Assembly (NCBI GenBank): GCA_028023455.1
Contig: JAQFVV010000017.1
Coordinates: forward strand, 6,356,098 to 6,420,097
DNA from: Epiperipatus broadwayi
Taxonomy: Eukaryota; Onychophora; Udeonychophora; Euonychophora; Peripatidae
DNA: 64,000 nucleotides
Reading direction: 5' to 3'
Shown here: positions 1 through 10,955 of the stretch, piece after piece
How the letters are laid out: every line of letters starts with the position of its first letter
Numbering within the stretch: position 1 is the stretch's first letter
Made by a program: the position numbers and the translations under genes
The notes under the pieces: generated by a model
What the model saw: only the letters and a program-made list of their open reading frames with translations
Told to the model about the DNA's origin: nothing
The model's database searches: none

Positions 1-160
1 AGTTAACGATGAATGACCATGTGTTACACACATTGAATTCTATTAAATTAAAAAAAAAAAATTACAATTTTTTTACTGATAAATATCCAATTTTATCTTA
101 AAATGTTATAAAATCTTTAGTTTAATAAAATTTTTAATGGGTTCCCTCAAAATGTATGAA

Positions 161-196
161 CATCACATAAAATCACCATTTCCTATGCTTACACAA
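161..196. repeat. Terminal fragment of the hammerhead foldback repeat
   Basis: This short stretch carries the outer terminal motif (atcac...tcaccatttc.tatgctt) found at the ends of the foldback repeats elsewhere in the window, for example near 700, 14876 and 34556. No ribozyme core is present. It lies just downstream of the PUS7 exon at 244-331, so it sits in the following intron. It is probably a solo terminus or internal-deletion relic. Confidence 0.5.
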
Positions 197-243
197 TCAT
201 TTGCTATGGGTATGTGCGCTTACAGATATAATTTTTTACTTAC

Positions 244-331
244 GTTATCAAATAAATCAGGAAACGAAAGATCATTAAGTTCAGTTAGACTTCCATCTAA
301 GCTTCTTTCGTTAACAACAAAATCAGAATAT
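244..331 (-). CDS. PUS7: PUS7 pseudouridine synthase, second coding exon
   Basis: Minus-strand exon of 88 bp. PUS7 (TruD family) converts uridine to pseudouridine in tRNA and mRNA. The exon starts after a good acceptor (ttgtttcttttag) and ends at a perfect GTAAGT donor (forward positions 243-238). The 29 codons read YSDFVVNERSLDGS then LTELNDLSFPDLFDN. This matches the family's N-terminal YSDFVVHEI...LNDLS block that follows GFSGILKER in animal PUS7. The first base completes an arginine codon split by the upstream intron (phase 2), and the exon ends in phase 0. It joins in frame to 12289-12524. The catalytic TruD core would lie in exons beyond the left edge of the window. Confidence 0.85.
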
Positions 332-692
332 CTAAAAGAAACAATTATCATTAGTTTATAATGTGAGAACATGCATATATTAATATCATGAATATTATTA
401 TAATTATTATTAAAACAATCTTTATTTTTGCTCAATATGATCGACTTATAGTAATGATCAAATTAATTTTTGTTACATATAAGAAATATTCACAAATAAA
501 GTATTAAATAAATTAAAAATTAATTACGATAACCTGAAAAGGTTACAAAATATGGTACATTTTTTTAAACTACACAATTCAAATACATTTGCATGGACTA
601 AAACTTAAATAAACGATCTAATTTCTCTTTCTTGCCTTTCATTACATAAGCTATACTTTTATTAATTATAATTTTACAAAATACATTTCTTT

Positions 693-1040
693 TAAACCAC
701 TAAACATGACCTGATCACCATTTCCTATGCTTACACAAGTGTTACACTAGATCTGGATAAGCGAATGAGTTTGGAATAAAAACATTGTGTTTTCATTTTG
801 GACTCATAGCTTTGTAGGTAATTGAAAAGGTAAAAGGTAGTGTCCAGAGAGTTGCATGGGATCCTAAGATCTAAATGCAGTCCTCTCAGATCCAAAGCTC
901 TTTACTGATGAAAGCCACAAGTTAGAAACTAGTTTGGGGATATTAGACAAATCGACACTATTGTAGAGATTTTATACACAAACCTTGCTTCCATTGATTA
1001 TCATGGCTTGCACTGGGTGGCGCTACTATATAGAAAGTAG
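693..1040 (+). mobile_element. Hammerhead foldback repeat, copy A (right arm only)
   Basis: A single right arm of the foldback family: terminal motif near 693-740, a middle segment ending in gatcctaagatct, the ribozyme-like core at 890-947, then the arm running to gcttgcactgggtggcgctac. The left arm is missing or heavily degraded. It lies antisense in the PUS7 intron. Confidence 0.65.
890..947 (+). ncRNA. Hammerhead-ribozyme-like motif (copy A)
   Basis: The core CTGATGA begins at 905. Stem II reads AGC/GTT around the loop CACAA, then GAAAC, TAG and the cleavage triplet GTT. Inner stem I TCTTTA pairs with TGGGGA entirely through Watson-Crick and G-U pairs. The outer stem I (ATCCAA against TTAGAC) is partly broken. 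The core residues are all kept, so this is a decayed but fold-compatible copy. An extra A on each side of stem II, next to the core, is a departure from a textbook hammerhead. Confidence 0.45.
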
Positions 1041-1840
1041 GCTACTGTTGTTACATTTCTTTTACCAAATATTTACTAGTATGATCAACTCTATTGACTG
1101 ATTTTCTTTTAATTTCTTAAACTGGTGAAATTTAAATTGCACATATATATTAAATATATGCACATACATCCACAGCAATATAAAAAAATGTACATATCAA
1201 TTTATCAGTCTTTTATCAAACATTCTTGACCATGTAGCTTTGAAAAATAGTTAATTCGGAACTGAATTTGAATGAAATAAAGAAATTTACTGCTATGATG
1301 TGAAAAGCTATGAATTGGAGATATTGAATTAAACTTAAAAGAAAACTTCATCCTATAATGATATGATAATGGTCAAAAATAATAATAATGATTATGATAT
1401 ATATATTATAACAGATCTGTTATATGGCACACAATAATATAGTGTATGTGCACAAATATATATATAAAGTTGAAAGGAAAAGTAGAAATAAACACAGACA
1501 TAAATTTTTGTAGATATTTTCTACATTTCACTTAAAATAAAAATAATAAATAAAGGGTTAAACAATTCTAAATTTAAAACAGAATTTTATTATTAATTAA
1601 AACATTTAAAAAGTTCTAAATAAATTATTATTATTATTCAGATTTTGAAATTTAAAAACACACATGTTTTTAATAATTTTAAAAATTTCTATTATGTATT
1701 TTTGAAATCTTTTAATTAATTGGTAAATTTCTCTAAGTAAAAACATGTAGATCACACCTTTAGTAAAAATTTCAAACTTGTTTTTGAAAGGATTAGTGAT
1801 TTGAAAAGTGTAAAAACATATAGATGACACTTCAGCAATA

Positions 1841-2480
1841 ATCTAAAAGTAGCATTTGATTAAAATTGTTTTTAATCAAGATTAGACAGATTGAAAACAG
1901 TCTGTGATGTGTTGTTATCATCCCCAATCCAAGTCTATAAAAGGATTGGCTAAAAAAATATTTTAATCTGGATTGTAGTTTCTGTAAAAGCTGGCTGGAA
2001 GAGTCTGGTTAAAATTTTTGAGAAGCGGTGGCCAAATAGGCCAGCTGCAAAGTCTGGATAGTAGTTTTTGAAAAGAGAGTGAGCTAAAATAGTTTGGCTA
2101 ATATTTTTGTAAGAATTAGCTGCAGTTTGTTGGTAACCATAGCGGTGGTCACAGTAAAGCTAACTGCAGAGATGGCTGGCAGAATTATAAAGACAATTAC
2201 TATAAGGATGTAAAAATGCAAGAAAGCAGCTATTCTACTAAGATCACTGGTGGAGTTTGAATTTATATGAAGCAAAAGGGTCAAGATTCTTTATAATTCA
2301 TAGCTACAAATGTGTTTTGAGAAAATAGCTAACTTTCCTGGACCAATCCTAGCCAGAAGAGAATTGATCAATGCCAACAACCATACCTGAATTGTACCAT
2401 CCCGATTATGACAATCCTGGATTATACCTGTCTCACCAAGACCAACTCACAAAGAGAAGCAAAGATAAATGTATATACAA
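1841..2480. other. Moderate-complexity intronic stretch with degenerate internal repeats
   Basis: This segment is less AT-rich than its surroundings and repeats loosely related phrases such as gtctggatagtagtttttg and gctggctgg. I found no convincing open reading frame or known family. It may be an old, decayed mobile element. The 1050-1840 and 2500-3240 stretches on either side show nothing but AT-rich sequence. Confidence 0.25.
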
Positions 2481-3240
2481 TGGTGAGTAGCATTATATGT
2501 AATGAGAATAAAATTTTAAATACATTTCTTTGATAAAAATGACATTTAAAAATCTATATATTTTAAAGGATAAGAAATAAATAATTTTGCTTGAATTGAA
2601 TTAAAATCTAGAAGTAATGAATGATTCATGGACAATTTATTTTGAAAAAGAAAAAAGAGGACTTTAATTTAGATTAATTTAAAGATGTAATTAATTAATT
2701 GAGAATAACCTGTCATAAAAAAAAAAACTTTGGAATTACTGCCAAAAACTGACTTTATTTTTTTTATTTTTTTAAAAAAAAAAAACTTTTATTGACTATA
2801 AAAAAAAGGAGACTAAATAATTTTAATTCATATCATCTATATATTTATAGATATGCACGTGTGAATTTTATGCAGTTCTCAAATGGAATTAATTATGAAA
2901 TATATTTTTAATAATTTTATTAGTTTGATCAATTCAAACATGTTCACTTTATATCAAGCCATGTCGGTGTGCTGAATGGGTTTTAAGTAAACCTAATGTA
3001 TTAATCACGTAAATCATAACTTGAATATTGTAATTAATATATATGTAAATCACAATGTGATAATTTTTTATTATTGTATGTTAATCAAAATCAGAAGGCT
3101 TAATTGATATGTACAGCCTAATTCTAGAGATCTTAATAGTTTTTATTGTTAATAAACTATATTTCATTATTAAAATTATTTCAGTGAAAATTAATTCTAG
3201 ATAGTTTAGAATATTGTGCACATCATCTATTGATCTCATA

Positions 3241-3835
3241 CAGTAATAGAGCTTGCGTTCTTCTGAGTTAGATTTGTGTATAACAGCTGATATATAAATG
3301 GGAATGTATATTAGTGCTTACGGTCATCCAAATAATTATGATAATGATTGATAATATCCTGGCTGACATAAAGAGAATATTCTTTAAAGCCTATGCAGTC
3401 ATTTTATTTTAGTTTAATTTTATTAGAAATTGAGTTTATAGTTGGTCAGTACATTAATGGTATTATAGGCAGAGCATTGATGATGATCAGCATGTTTTAA
3501 TATCCCAGCATTAGTTTTTCTAATTTTTTATTGTTATGCATTCTGATGGATGAGCACTTAGTTTGTGCCTCCAAATTAATTGAATAATTGCCCCAAGTGG
3601 CAATGGCTCGAAAGTTAACTTGATCTACAGAAGACCCATTTTCAATCCAGTCACAAGACTCACTGTTGATCTAGTGTATCGATGTATTTTGATTTGGTCA
3701 TTCATGATGATGAATGATTTATTTTGAGTATTACTTACTTTTTATAATGCTGGTTGATGATTAATTAATTATACTTTAGTTGCTCTGAGTAACTGGCTGA
3801 TCTCTCAGAGTTCTCATCTCTCATGCTCTTTTAAT
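3241..3835 (+). repeat. Interspersed repeat R1, copy 1
   Basis: About 550 bp that align by eye, in the same orientation and order, with 50860-51375. Shared blocks include cagtaatag, tagatttgtg, gtttatagttgg.cagtac, cagagcattg and cattcatgatgatgaatgat, and the ending ctcatctctcatgctc. No coding potential was seen. The family is not recognised. It could be a non-autonomous element or part of a larger one. Confidence 0.6.
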
Positions 3836-4028
3836 ATATAACATTTCTTATATATTTTGGATGTTGAGCATTATTTTAGCATTTTTTTTAAGAATATCTC
3901 CGTTTAAAATTATTTTAATATTTACTTATAATATTTTGAAATATTGATTTTGCTATCACTCCAGGTTTGCTCATTTCTTATACCCCCATCCCATTACAAT
4001 ATATATACATTAAAAAACAGGTAATGTT

Positions 4029-4085
4029 TAGACAATATTAATACAATCAATAATTTCAAATTGTTGATTGTACTGATATTGTCTA
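4029..4085. repeat. Imperfect palindrome, 28-bp arms
   Basis: Arms 4029-4056 and 4058-4085 are inverted complements with about three mismatches and a one-base centre (tagacaatatta.. against ..tgatattgtcta). It is probably part of the repeat continuing at 4175. Confidence 0.6.
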
Positions 4086-4174
4086 AGTATTGATTGGGTT
4101 TTAAAGATTACTTATAAACCCATTTAGCCTTGAGCATTATTACACTTATTATTTAAGTAATATATATATATACA

Positions 4175-4310
4175 TTGTTAAAAAGAGGTTGCCTTGACAA
4201 CAGTTTGAAATTGTTGATTGTTATTGATACTAGGATTGTCTAAATGTTAACTAATATAATGATGTATATATAAATGTAAAAAGTGCTCTGAAGAAGACTG
4301 CAGGATAAAT
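4175..4310 (+). repeat. LINE/SINE 3'-tail-like repeat
   Basis: It starts with a block (ttgttaaaa..ggttgccttgacaacag) that recurs at 26436-26492. It ends with ctctgaagaagactgcagga at 4286-4305, the stem-loop motif also seen in the LINE tails at 35.4 kb and 42.05 kb. No reading frame was found. Confidence 0.45.
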
Positions 4311-4435
4311 AAAAATTATTAGCATATATTTCCATCAAGTGATTTATGTCAAAGTTACAAGGGCTGTAAGTTTGACCCTCATCAATTCAATTGTAGTAAT
4401 TCACTATCTAAATATATATTGAACAACGATAAAGA

Positions 4436-4565
4436 TATGTGGAAGAGAATGCAATCTGGGCCAACTGATGTGTGCTGGTTCAGCATGAAATATGCATCTT
4501 GGTGATTATACATCTTTTTCATATGTCTTTGGTCATATATTTACGATTACATCCCTCTACAAGGT
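4436..4565 (+). repeat. SINE fragment (AACTGATG..TGCTGGTTCAGCATG family)
   Basis: It contains ccaactgatgtgtgctggtt followed by cagcatgaaatatgcatctt. The same block occurs at 63465-63520 on the plus strand and on the minus strand at 40.06-40.15 kb and 40.48-40.53 kb. The tRNA-like B box found in the copies at 14.79 kb and 63.6 kb is lost here. Confidence 0.55.
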
Positions 4566-5569
4566 GTTAAAAGTGAATAAAAACCAGTCCTTACCTTGTG
4601 TGAGAGTGGTATAGTGAAAATTACATTACAGAAATATTATTCATTAAATGAATAATCTCTAGTTTAATAAATGACTAATAAAAATTATTAATATAAAAAA
4701 AGTGACTTTTAAATGAAAAGATTCATAAAATTCATATTTTGAAATAAACAGTAATAATTCAATTTTATTGTTGTAAATTAGCTATCATGTTTCCCTGAAA
4801 ATAAGAACCTACCCAAAAAATGAGTCCTAGTATGATTTTGGAGGATGCTTATAATATAAGTCCTAGTTAAGATCAGCATCCTTATAGACGGTTTTTGCTT
4901 GTCAATTGAAACTTACGATGGACATACTGAATTATAAAGCAACGAATGCATAAATGAACAATATTAATGACATTAATTCTTTAAATAAATATTAATATAA
5001 ATTATATGGTTCACTTGTATTTTGCCGTAGACTATTTTCGATAAACGTAATTCTATTTTTATAGAGAAATAATTTATCTACCACAAGTTAGTATATATAC
5101 TTAAGACTTAGATTTAAAATACTTGATTTAATTTTAGAGTTTCAGCATGGTAGCTTTTAAATATTCAAGATAAAAAAATAATTAATTTGATTTCTTAAAC
5201 ATTTTTTTCTTTCCTGAAAGACTTTATTAAAATAATACAAGTGATTTTAAAAATCAAAGTTTGCTAAGTTAAATCAGATTATTTTCTTCCTTAAAGAAAC
5301 GTCTTAAACAGAGCTATTACAAGTAATATGAAAAGTGTTTACAATCTGCATACTTGATTACAGACAGATGAGGTTGCTTCATGTATGAATTGTCATAATT
5401 TAATACGACCGTATGTTGCAATAGACAACTTAATGTACACATGTGAAATAAAGAAACATTTTCTGAATTTTTATGCATACATTTATTTATTACTCTTGTG
5501 TGAACAAACTTCTTAACTGCAATCATTTTTGCTAGCAAATCTTCAATTATCATTTGTTTTATCACATGA

Positions 5570-5965
5570 TCACCATTCTTTATGCTTATGCAAGCTGTTT
5601 AGCACAGAGGCAAAACTCTCCATACAGTAGCGCCACTCAGTGCAAGCTAATGACCTTGAATTGAAAACATTATTGTGCTTTCATTTTGAACTCAAAGCTT
5701 TATAATTAGCTAACGGTAAAAGGTGGCTGCTGGAGGGTTGCATTAGATCCTAAGATCTAAGTCAGAAATCTAGGTGCAGTGCTCTCAGATCCAAGGCTCT
5801 TCACCGATGAAAGCCACAAGCGAGAAACTAGTCTGGGGATATTGGATGATAAGGCACTAGATAGGGATTTTATGCACTAGCCTTCCTGCATCCATTGATT
5901 ATCTTGGCTTGCACTGAGTGGAGCTACTGTATGCAGAGTTTTGCCTCTGTGTACCATTTGATTTA
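5570..5965 (+). mobile_element. Hammerhead foldback repeat, copy B
   Basis: The left terminus (agaggcaaaactctccatac.. ending in gtgcaagc) and the right terminus (gcttgcactgagtgg.. to gttttgcctct) are inverted over about 45 bp. Most of the left arm is lost; the right arm is complete and carries the core at 5789-5847. It is inserted inside the TIR element 4789-6140 and is therefore younger than it. Confidence 0.7.
5789..5847 (+). ncRNA. Hammerhead-like motif, core-mutated (copy B)
   Basis: Stem I is kept (ATCCAA/TTGGAT outer pairing), with GAAAC, TAG and GTC present. The core reads CCGATGA instead of CUGANGA, a change at an essential position. Stem II is AGC/GCG. It is predicted to be inactive. 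Confidence 0.4.
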
Positions 5966-6299
5966 AAGTTAAATTTAATTGGAATAATATCCTGATCATC
6001 AGATGAGTGCAAAAAGAAAAGAATTCGGACGAGTACAAAAAAGGAATTGCGGAAGGGGCTCCTGGGATCCTCTAAAAATAAGTCCTAGTGTTTTTTGGAG
6101 CAAAAATTAATATAAGATACTGTCTTATTTTCAGGGAAACACGGTGCTTAGAATCTAATTAATACTAATCAATCACATAATTTATATCATTGGCAATCGT
6201 ATTAGGAAAAAATTATAATTTTACTACAAAATCCTGAACTCTGCATGAAATGCTGATAATACATTGCTGCCGATAAAACTTCATGAACATTTGTATATT

Positions 6300-8150
6300 T
6301 TGTCTTATTCAAAGTCTTTTCAGTTGATCCAGTGGACATTGCATGACATGGAGGAGTTAATAAATCTGTATCCCTTTATTAGCCAAAAAGTCTTTAAATG
6401 GCAATGATATAAACCTGTGCTGTTGCCAATAACTTTTAATTCTGGATATCCGTGGGTAGCAAACAGTTCATTCAATATTTTTTGCGTTAATATTTTTCAC
6501 CATCCGTTATTTCACTTGGGATATTTGTCCTTATCTATGATAATAGGTCTGATAAATTTTACTTCTCATAAGCATTTTGAAACTGTTTAGCTAGCTCTAA
6601 ATTTGTCATGCTTTTCACATATGACCTTAACGTGTTTCCTTATCTCAGTCTTGGCAACTATCGATATATCCTTTTAGTAGACTGTCCATTTTGTTATACC
6701 ATAAAACAATTTGTTAAACTTAACAAATCCTATGTGGGTATTTATAGTTAACAGCTTGGCTGTTCTTCTTGTTGTCACATTGGCAGAAAATAAATTGTAA
6801 GTCTATTTTGGAAAAATGAAAAGCTTTTTGGAGAGAAGCTAACACCTCTCTAATACTTGACACTGGATACACTCTTTTACTTATATTCTTGTTCTTCATT
6901 ATGTGATAATTGCTACATAATAATACATTATCATCTGATTTTAGATTTATTACTATGGGTGTTGCCCACGTGGACTCTTCTGTTGGTGAAATTAAACTTC
7001 TTTTGACCATAATATACAGCATTTCTTCAATTTTACATTTGAGAATGAATGGTACCTTTCTTGGTCTGCATATAACTAGTTATATATTGGTAATTAGCTC
7101 TATATCCACTGGAAACATTTTCATCTCTACTGGACCAGACTTGAACTACTGGGGAAATATGTTCCATACATCAGATTCTATCTGTACTCACTTGATAATT
7201 TTAATTCTTATTCAAAGAAGATTAAAACAATTATGGCTTAAAATTGATATCAAGTCATTTGATATATTGTTATTTTCTTTATTGACTTCTATCAGTACTG
7301 TAACTAAACTTTTAAAGTCAATGTGATTTCCATTCATGTCTGTAGCAATCAAATCCATTTTATTGATTGGTATATTATTTTTCCATCTTATTTTGGTAGC
7401 TAACCAATATGTTTGAGACATAAGAGGCATGCTTGCACTACTATCTACTTTCATTCTAATAATATGGCCGCAGATTTTCATGTCCAATAAGTTACATGAA
7501 TCGTTGTTTTACATTTTTTACATCAGATAGACTCTTGTAGACTCCTCCCCTCAACTTACTATTTACTGGTAAATCCACTTTGGCATTTTCTGTACGTTTT
7601 TATAAACTTTAGATAAATGATTTTTTGGTCCATAATTACAAATTTTTTGTGTTTAAATTTATAAAAAATTTTAATGGGCTCTTTATTGCTACAACAATAA
7701 TAAATGTAGACATCCTCCATAGTATTTCTATTTATCAGCTATGCTTGCGTCTTACTTACTGATGCATAAGTTTTCATAACGTCCTCTCTATTTTGGAATT
7801 CTGATACATCTTCAAGGACAGCGTCAAAAGGTATTCATTTTTCTATAGCACTGGTATATGTAAGTGCATACTCATTTAATAGTACTTGTCTGAGGTTATT
7901 ATCTTGCACACTCCATAGCAGTTGATCTAATAACATATCTAGCTATTTTTGAAGTTGCATTCCTTCGCTAGCTCACACAATCCCATGTCGTACTCTCATA
8001 AGTTTTCTCTTGGTGACTAGTTTATTTTGGAAGTGTAGTCATCCTATGTCTCTTGGCGTCTTTGGTTTGAAAACCCACGAGATATTCTCAGGCACTTCAA
8101 GTTGCACAAACAGTTGGCAATTTGCAGTATGTCCTTTCCTGACATCCATA
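6300..8150 (-). pseudogene. Gypsy (Ty3-type) gag-pol remnant, minus strand
   Basis: Read from high to low coordinates, pieces appear in gag-pol order. A gag-like segment lies at about 8100-7700. A degenerate zinc knuckle (CNYGPKNHLSKVY) is near 7600. A protease-like part (IRMKVDSSASMPLMS) lies at 7487-7212. RT follows at 7022-6720 with WATPIV, a CSNYH block in place of RICGDY, and FSKIDL, where the catalytic Asp is kept. An integrase-like piece (LNELFATHGYPEL) lies at about 6450. The rest of RT, RNase H and much of integrase are deleted, and stops and frameshifts are frequent. No LTR was identified. It is an old relic inside the PUS7 intron. Confidence 0.65.
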
Positions 8151-8964
8151 TTAATGTAGCAACTTTTAATTTATTAACGATGATACTATTTATTATCATA
8201 TACCTTTCAACATGAGCTATATATATCTACCTTTCTGCTGCATTATTTGTCAAAAAGAGTTATTAAACTGTTATGCGTTGCCATGTTATCTGACTGCATT
8301 ATTCCTCAGAAGTCTATTATAATCCAGAGAAGTCTCAACTGCTAATTTCCACAATGATTTCATGATTTGTCAAATTACTTCTCGAGTGCAAATTAATTCT
8401 TTACATAGGTTTTTGAAATATTGACTGTGCCAAACTGATGTATGCAGGAACAAGACTGATCTTAGCCTGCTGTATACACCTTACTTTTTTTTTGGAAATA
8501 AAAAACACAAATCAAAAATTTATATTTATCAACAAATATTTACTCTAAATATAAATGTATAATAAATTAGGAGAAATTTTAGTAAATTCAATTTGCGGCT
8601 TATGGCTTATATTAATCACAGTTGCGGATAAAATAGAGAAGCTTCTTGCATTCTCATATTACTGTGCTATCTTGTACACTTCTTTCCATTAAGCTATGCA
8701 TGCATATTTCACATAGTGTGGCACTGTAATGTTTCACAGCGCTCAACTGCTGCACATAGCTTTACTCTAATGGCATTGCGCTTGCCGCACGATATTTCCC
8801 ACACAATTGTTTTTATTTAGCATTGCTTAATTTGCATAATTAATCCTTCTTCATTCTTTGTAAATTAGCATACTTCATTTAATTTTCATTTTTGCATAAT
8901 TTTATTGTTATGCATTACTAAATTTTCTAGAATGCTACTTTACTTTTTACTTTCGGACAATTTA

Positions 8965-8990
8965 TATATATACACACACACACACACACA
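8965..8990. repeat. (AC)n microsatellite
   Basis: A short TA run passes into about ten AC units. The flanking 8160-9100 stretch is otherwise AT-rich with no gene or element that I can identify. Confidence 0.85.
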
Positions 8991-9110
8991 TAAAGATGTG
9001 ACTTACTTTTATACATTACTTGTGAATATGATTGAAATATTATCCATTTTAAATGTAACTATTATCCTGAAGTGTACTAATCTATGATTTGTCCAACAAT
9101 CTGAGCTTAT

Positions 9111-9493
9111 GTTATATATAGAGCTCGAAAATAAGCTCTTAACAAGCTTTGTAGAATATCCCCAATCCCAGATCGGTTTCGGCTTGCTACTGGCTTCCTC
9201 AGTGAGGTGCTAGGATATTCAAGCATTAGATTAGAAATACCAGGACAAGCCCAGCACTTTATCTAATGGATAACTACTAAGTAGAAAATCTGAAATTTTC
9301 AGACATTCATATGTCTTCCAATCCAACTATCTAACTTAAATAGCTTTATGGGACTGAATCAAGTTCAGATACACCATATATTAATAACTTTAGCAATATA
9401 AAATCACCAACGCCTTAATAGCAAAAAAAAAAATTAAAAAAAATAATCCTGTCATATGTCACATCCCCTAATTTTGTGAGCTCTATATATAAC
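9111..9493. mobile_element. 383-bp MITE with perfect 16-bp terminal inverted repeats
   Basis: The ends gttatatatagagctc (9111-9126) and gagctctatatataac (9478-9493) are exact inverted complements. No coding region. The interior of the minus strand carries a hammerhead-like motif (9154-9220) related to that of the foldback family. A target duplication is not clear. Confidence 0.75.
9154..9220 (-). ncRNA. Hammerhead-ribozyme-like motif inside the MITE
   Basis: On the minus strand an outer 8-bp stem GAATATCC/GGATATTC brackets inner stem CTCA/TGGG, then CTGAGGA (fits CUGANGA), GAAAC and a GATC cleavage-like triplet. Stem II is not convincingly paired (AGCCAGTAGCAAGCC) and C15.2/A16.2 do not pair, so activity is doubtful. 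The order and spacing match the foldback-family motif. Confidence 0.4.
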
Positions 9494-9559
9494 ATTTATA
9501 ATACAAGCTTGTTAAATTAGGTCAGGTGACATGACTTGATTTCTTAGTAATCTGAACTT

Positions 9560-10310
9560 GTAAGTGCTCAACAAAATGTTTATGGTAATCAATCCATGTG
9601 TTGCATATAAATTCAATAATAACAAATCATTTGAATTTATATTGTCAATATCCCTTTTTCCAATAACTTTTGATCAGTATCTAATATTGATACTAACATG
9701 TGCATTAAAATCTCCAAATTGCTGTAATAATGTCTTCCAATTCTCTGACTTTTCTAAATCTAGGATTGGAACATAGGAATTTATAAAATGACAGCTACTA
9801 CCATTATGCAAGGTAAGGCTTAAGACCATTAACCTTTCATTGATATACAAGGAATTCCAACAATAGAAGATACTAAATTAAACTTTACAGCAAATTCAAC
9901 ACCAAGCATTCTTCTTTCACTGACTGACCTGCTTTTTCCAAAAAACTTGCATCTATCCATCTGTTCTATTAAACATTCTTTCTCCAGGAGACAAATTTTT
10001 CTAAAAGCAGCTGCATTGATCTTAAATCTTGACAGTTCCTTAGGCAAAAGTACAGTTCCTCTGTTGTATCAAGTAAAGATTGCGCATTCCACGTAGTGAT
10101 ATTTATAAAAAAATTGGATATATAATACTTACTTTTACATCTACCATTACCTCTTGTTTTATCATTACTACTGATATTATTATTAGTATTGTTATTTCTA
10201 CTGCTGAAATGATTAATCCACAGGTGTGACAATTTTTGACTACATTTTCTAAGGCCTTCCACTTCCATAGCAGGCAAGGGGACTGCTAAATAGGGCTGCC
10301 TACACATACA
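9560..10310 (-). pseudogene. RTE-clade LINE endonuclease domain, degraded
   Basis: On the minus strand this is an apurinic-type endonuclease N-terminus. It has ITTWNAQSLLDTTEE near 10090, then AKELSRFKI...LLEKECLIEQ, RSVSERRMLGVEFAVK, SSIVGIPC and, after frameshifts, FGDFNAHV near 9690, followed by a GKRDIDNINSNDLLLLNLYATHG-like segment. This order matches the RTE/BovB-like endonucleases annotated as craniofacial-development-protein-2-like. The RT half is missing here. RTE 3' tails at 24.9 kb and 56.85 kb may come from the same family. Confidence 0.7.
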
Positions 10311-10566
10311 ATCTTTGCTGGTGAAATTCCTGTCATCAATCCAATTCCGAACTTACTCATTAATGATTGTACTGCCTCAAGCAAAGACTACAACTAAGGA
10401 CTGCCAGCATACTAAGTCTGTTCCCATCATTGCTTTCTTAATTCTCAAGGGCGTGAATTAAAAGGAGGAGGATTGAAGTCAGAAATGCTGTTTGTGTAAT
10501 GAAAGGATAGAAATGTTGTTGCATGAACCTACAACCCCATTACCACAATTAATATAAAATGTCTGT

Positions 10567-10955
10567 TATTAAAACAGGCAAAACTCTATACAGTAGTGCC
10601 ACCCAGTACAAGCCAGAGTAATCAATGGATTCCAGAAGGCTTGTGCATAAAATCCCTATCTAGTGCCTACTTATCCAATATCCCCAGACTAGTTTCTGGC
10701 TTGTGGCCTTCATCAGTGAGGAGCCTTGGATCTGAGAGCACTCCGCCTAGATCTCAATGATGAAGGCCACAAGCCAGAAACTAGTCTGGGGATATTGGAT
10801 GAGTAGGCACTAGATAGGAATTTTATGCACAAGCCTTCTGGCATCCTTTGATTACTCTGGCTTGCACTGGGTGGCACTACTTTACGAAGAGTTTTGTGTG
10901 TTTTGATAATAATTATGAGCAAGCATAAGAAATGGTGATCATGTGATATTTGATG
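10567..10955. mobile_element. Hammerhead foldback repeat, copy C (two arms)
   Basis: The left arm (about 10567-10755) and right arm (about 10757-10905) are inverted copies, followed by the terminal motif gcaagcataagaaatggtga. The left arm carries an intact minus-strand core; the right arm starts within the core and has lost its 5' stem strand. Because PUS7 is on the minus strand, the intact core is in the sense orientation of the host transcript. Confidence 0.75.
10673..10731 (-). ncRNA. Hammerhead ribozyme candidate, intact core (copy C)
   Basis: On the minus strand the order is: outer stem I ATCCAA (pairs with TTGGAT), loop GGC, inner stem I TCCTCA (pairs with TGGGGA), core CTGATGA, stem II GGC-CACAA-GCC flanked by A on each side, core GAAA, stem III C-TA-G, cleavage triplet GTC, then the 3' strand of stem I with a TA internal loop. 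This is the layout of a minimal type I hammerhead, as described in Penelope-like elements and retrozymes. The unpaired A-A next to the core and the very short stem III argue for weak activity as a monomer. Confidence 0.6.

Larger units (their letters stand above)
4789..6140. mobile_element. DNA-transposon-like element with terminal inverted repeats
   Basis: The left end gtttccctgaaaataag (4789-4805) is mirrored by cttattttcagggaaac (6124-6140). Internal subterminal blocks (tcctagt..atgattttggaggatgc; ataagtcctagtgttttttg) resemble each other. No transposase was found, and copy B of the foldback repeat is inserted inside (5570-5965). This looks like a non-autonomous cut-and-paste element. From memory, near-identical TIR phrases are scattered in other animal genomes, including squamates, but I cannot assign a superfamily without a search. 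Confidence 0.55.

Noticed and set aside
220-435. Whole open frame 435-220 (minus) as a separate small protein starting at its ATG
   Set aside because: Only 331-244 matches PUS7. The upstream codons are AT-rich intron and the downstream ones follow a GTAAGT donor.
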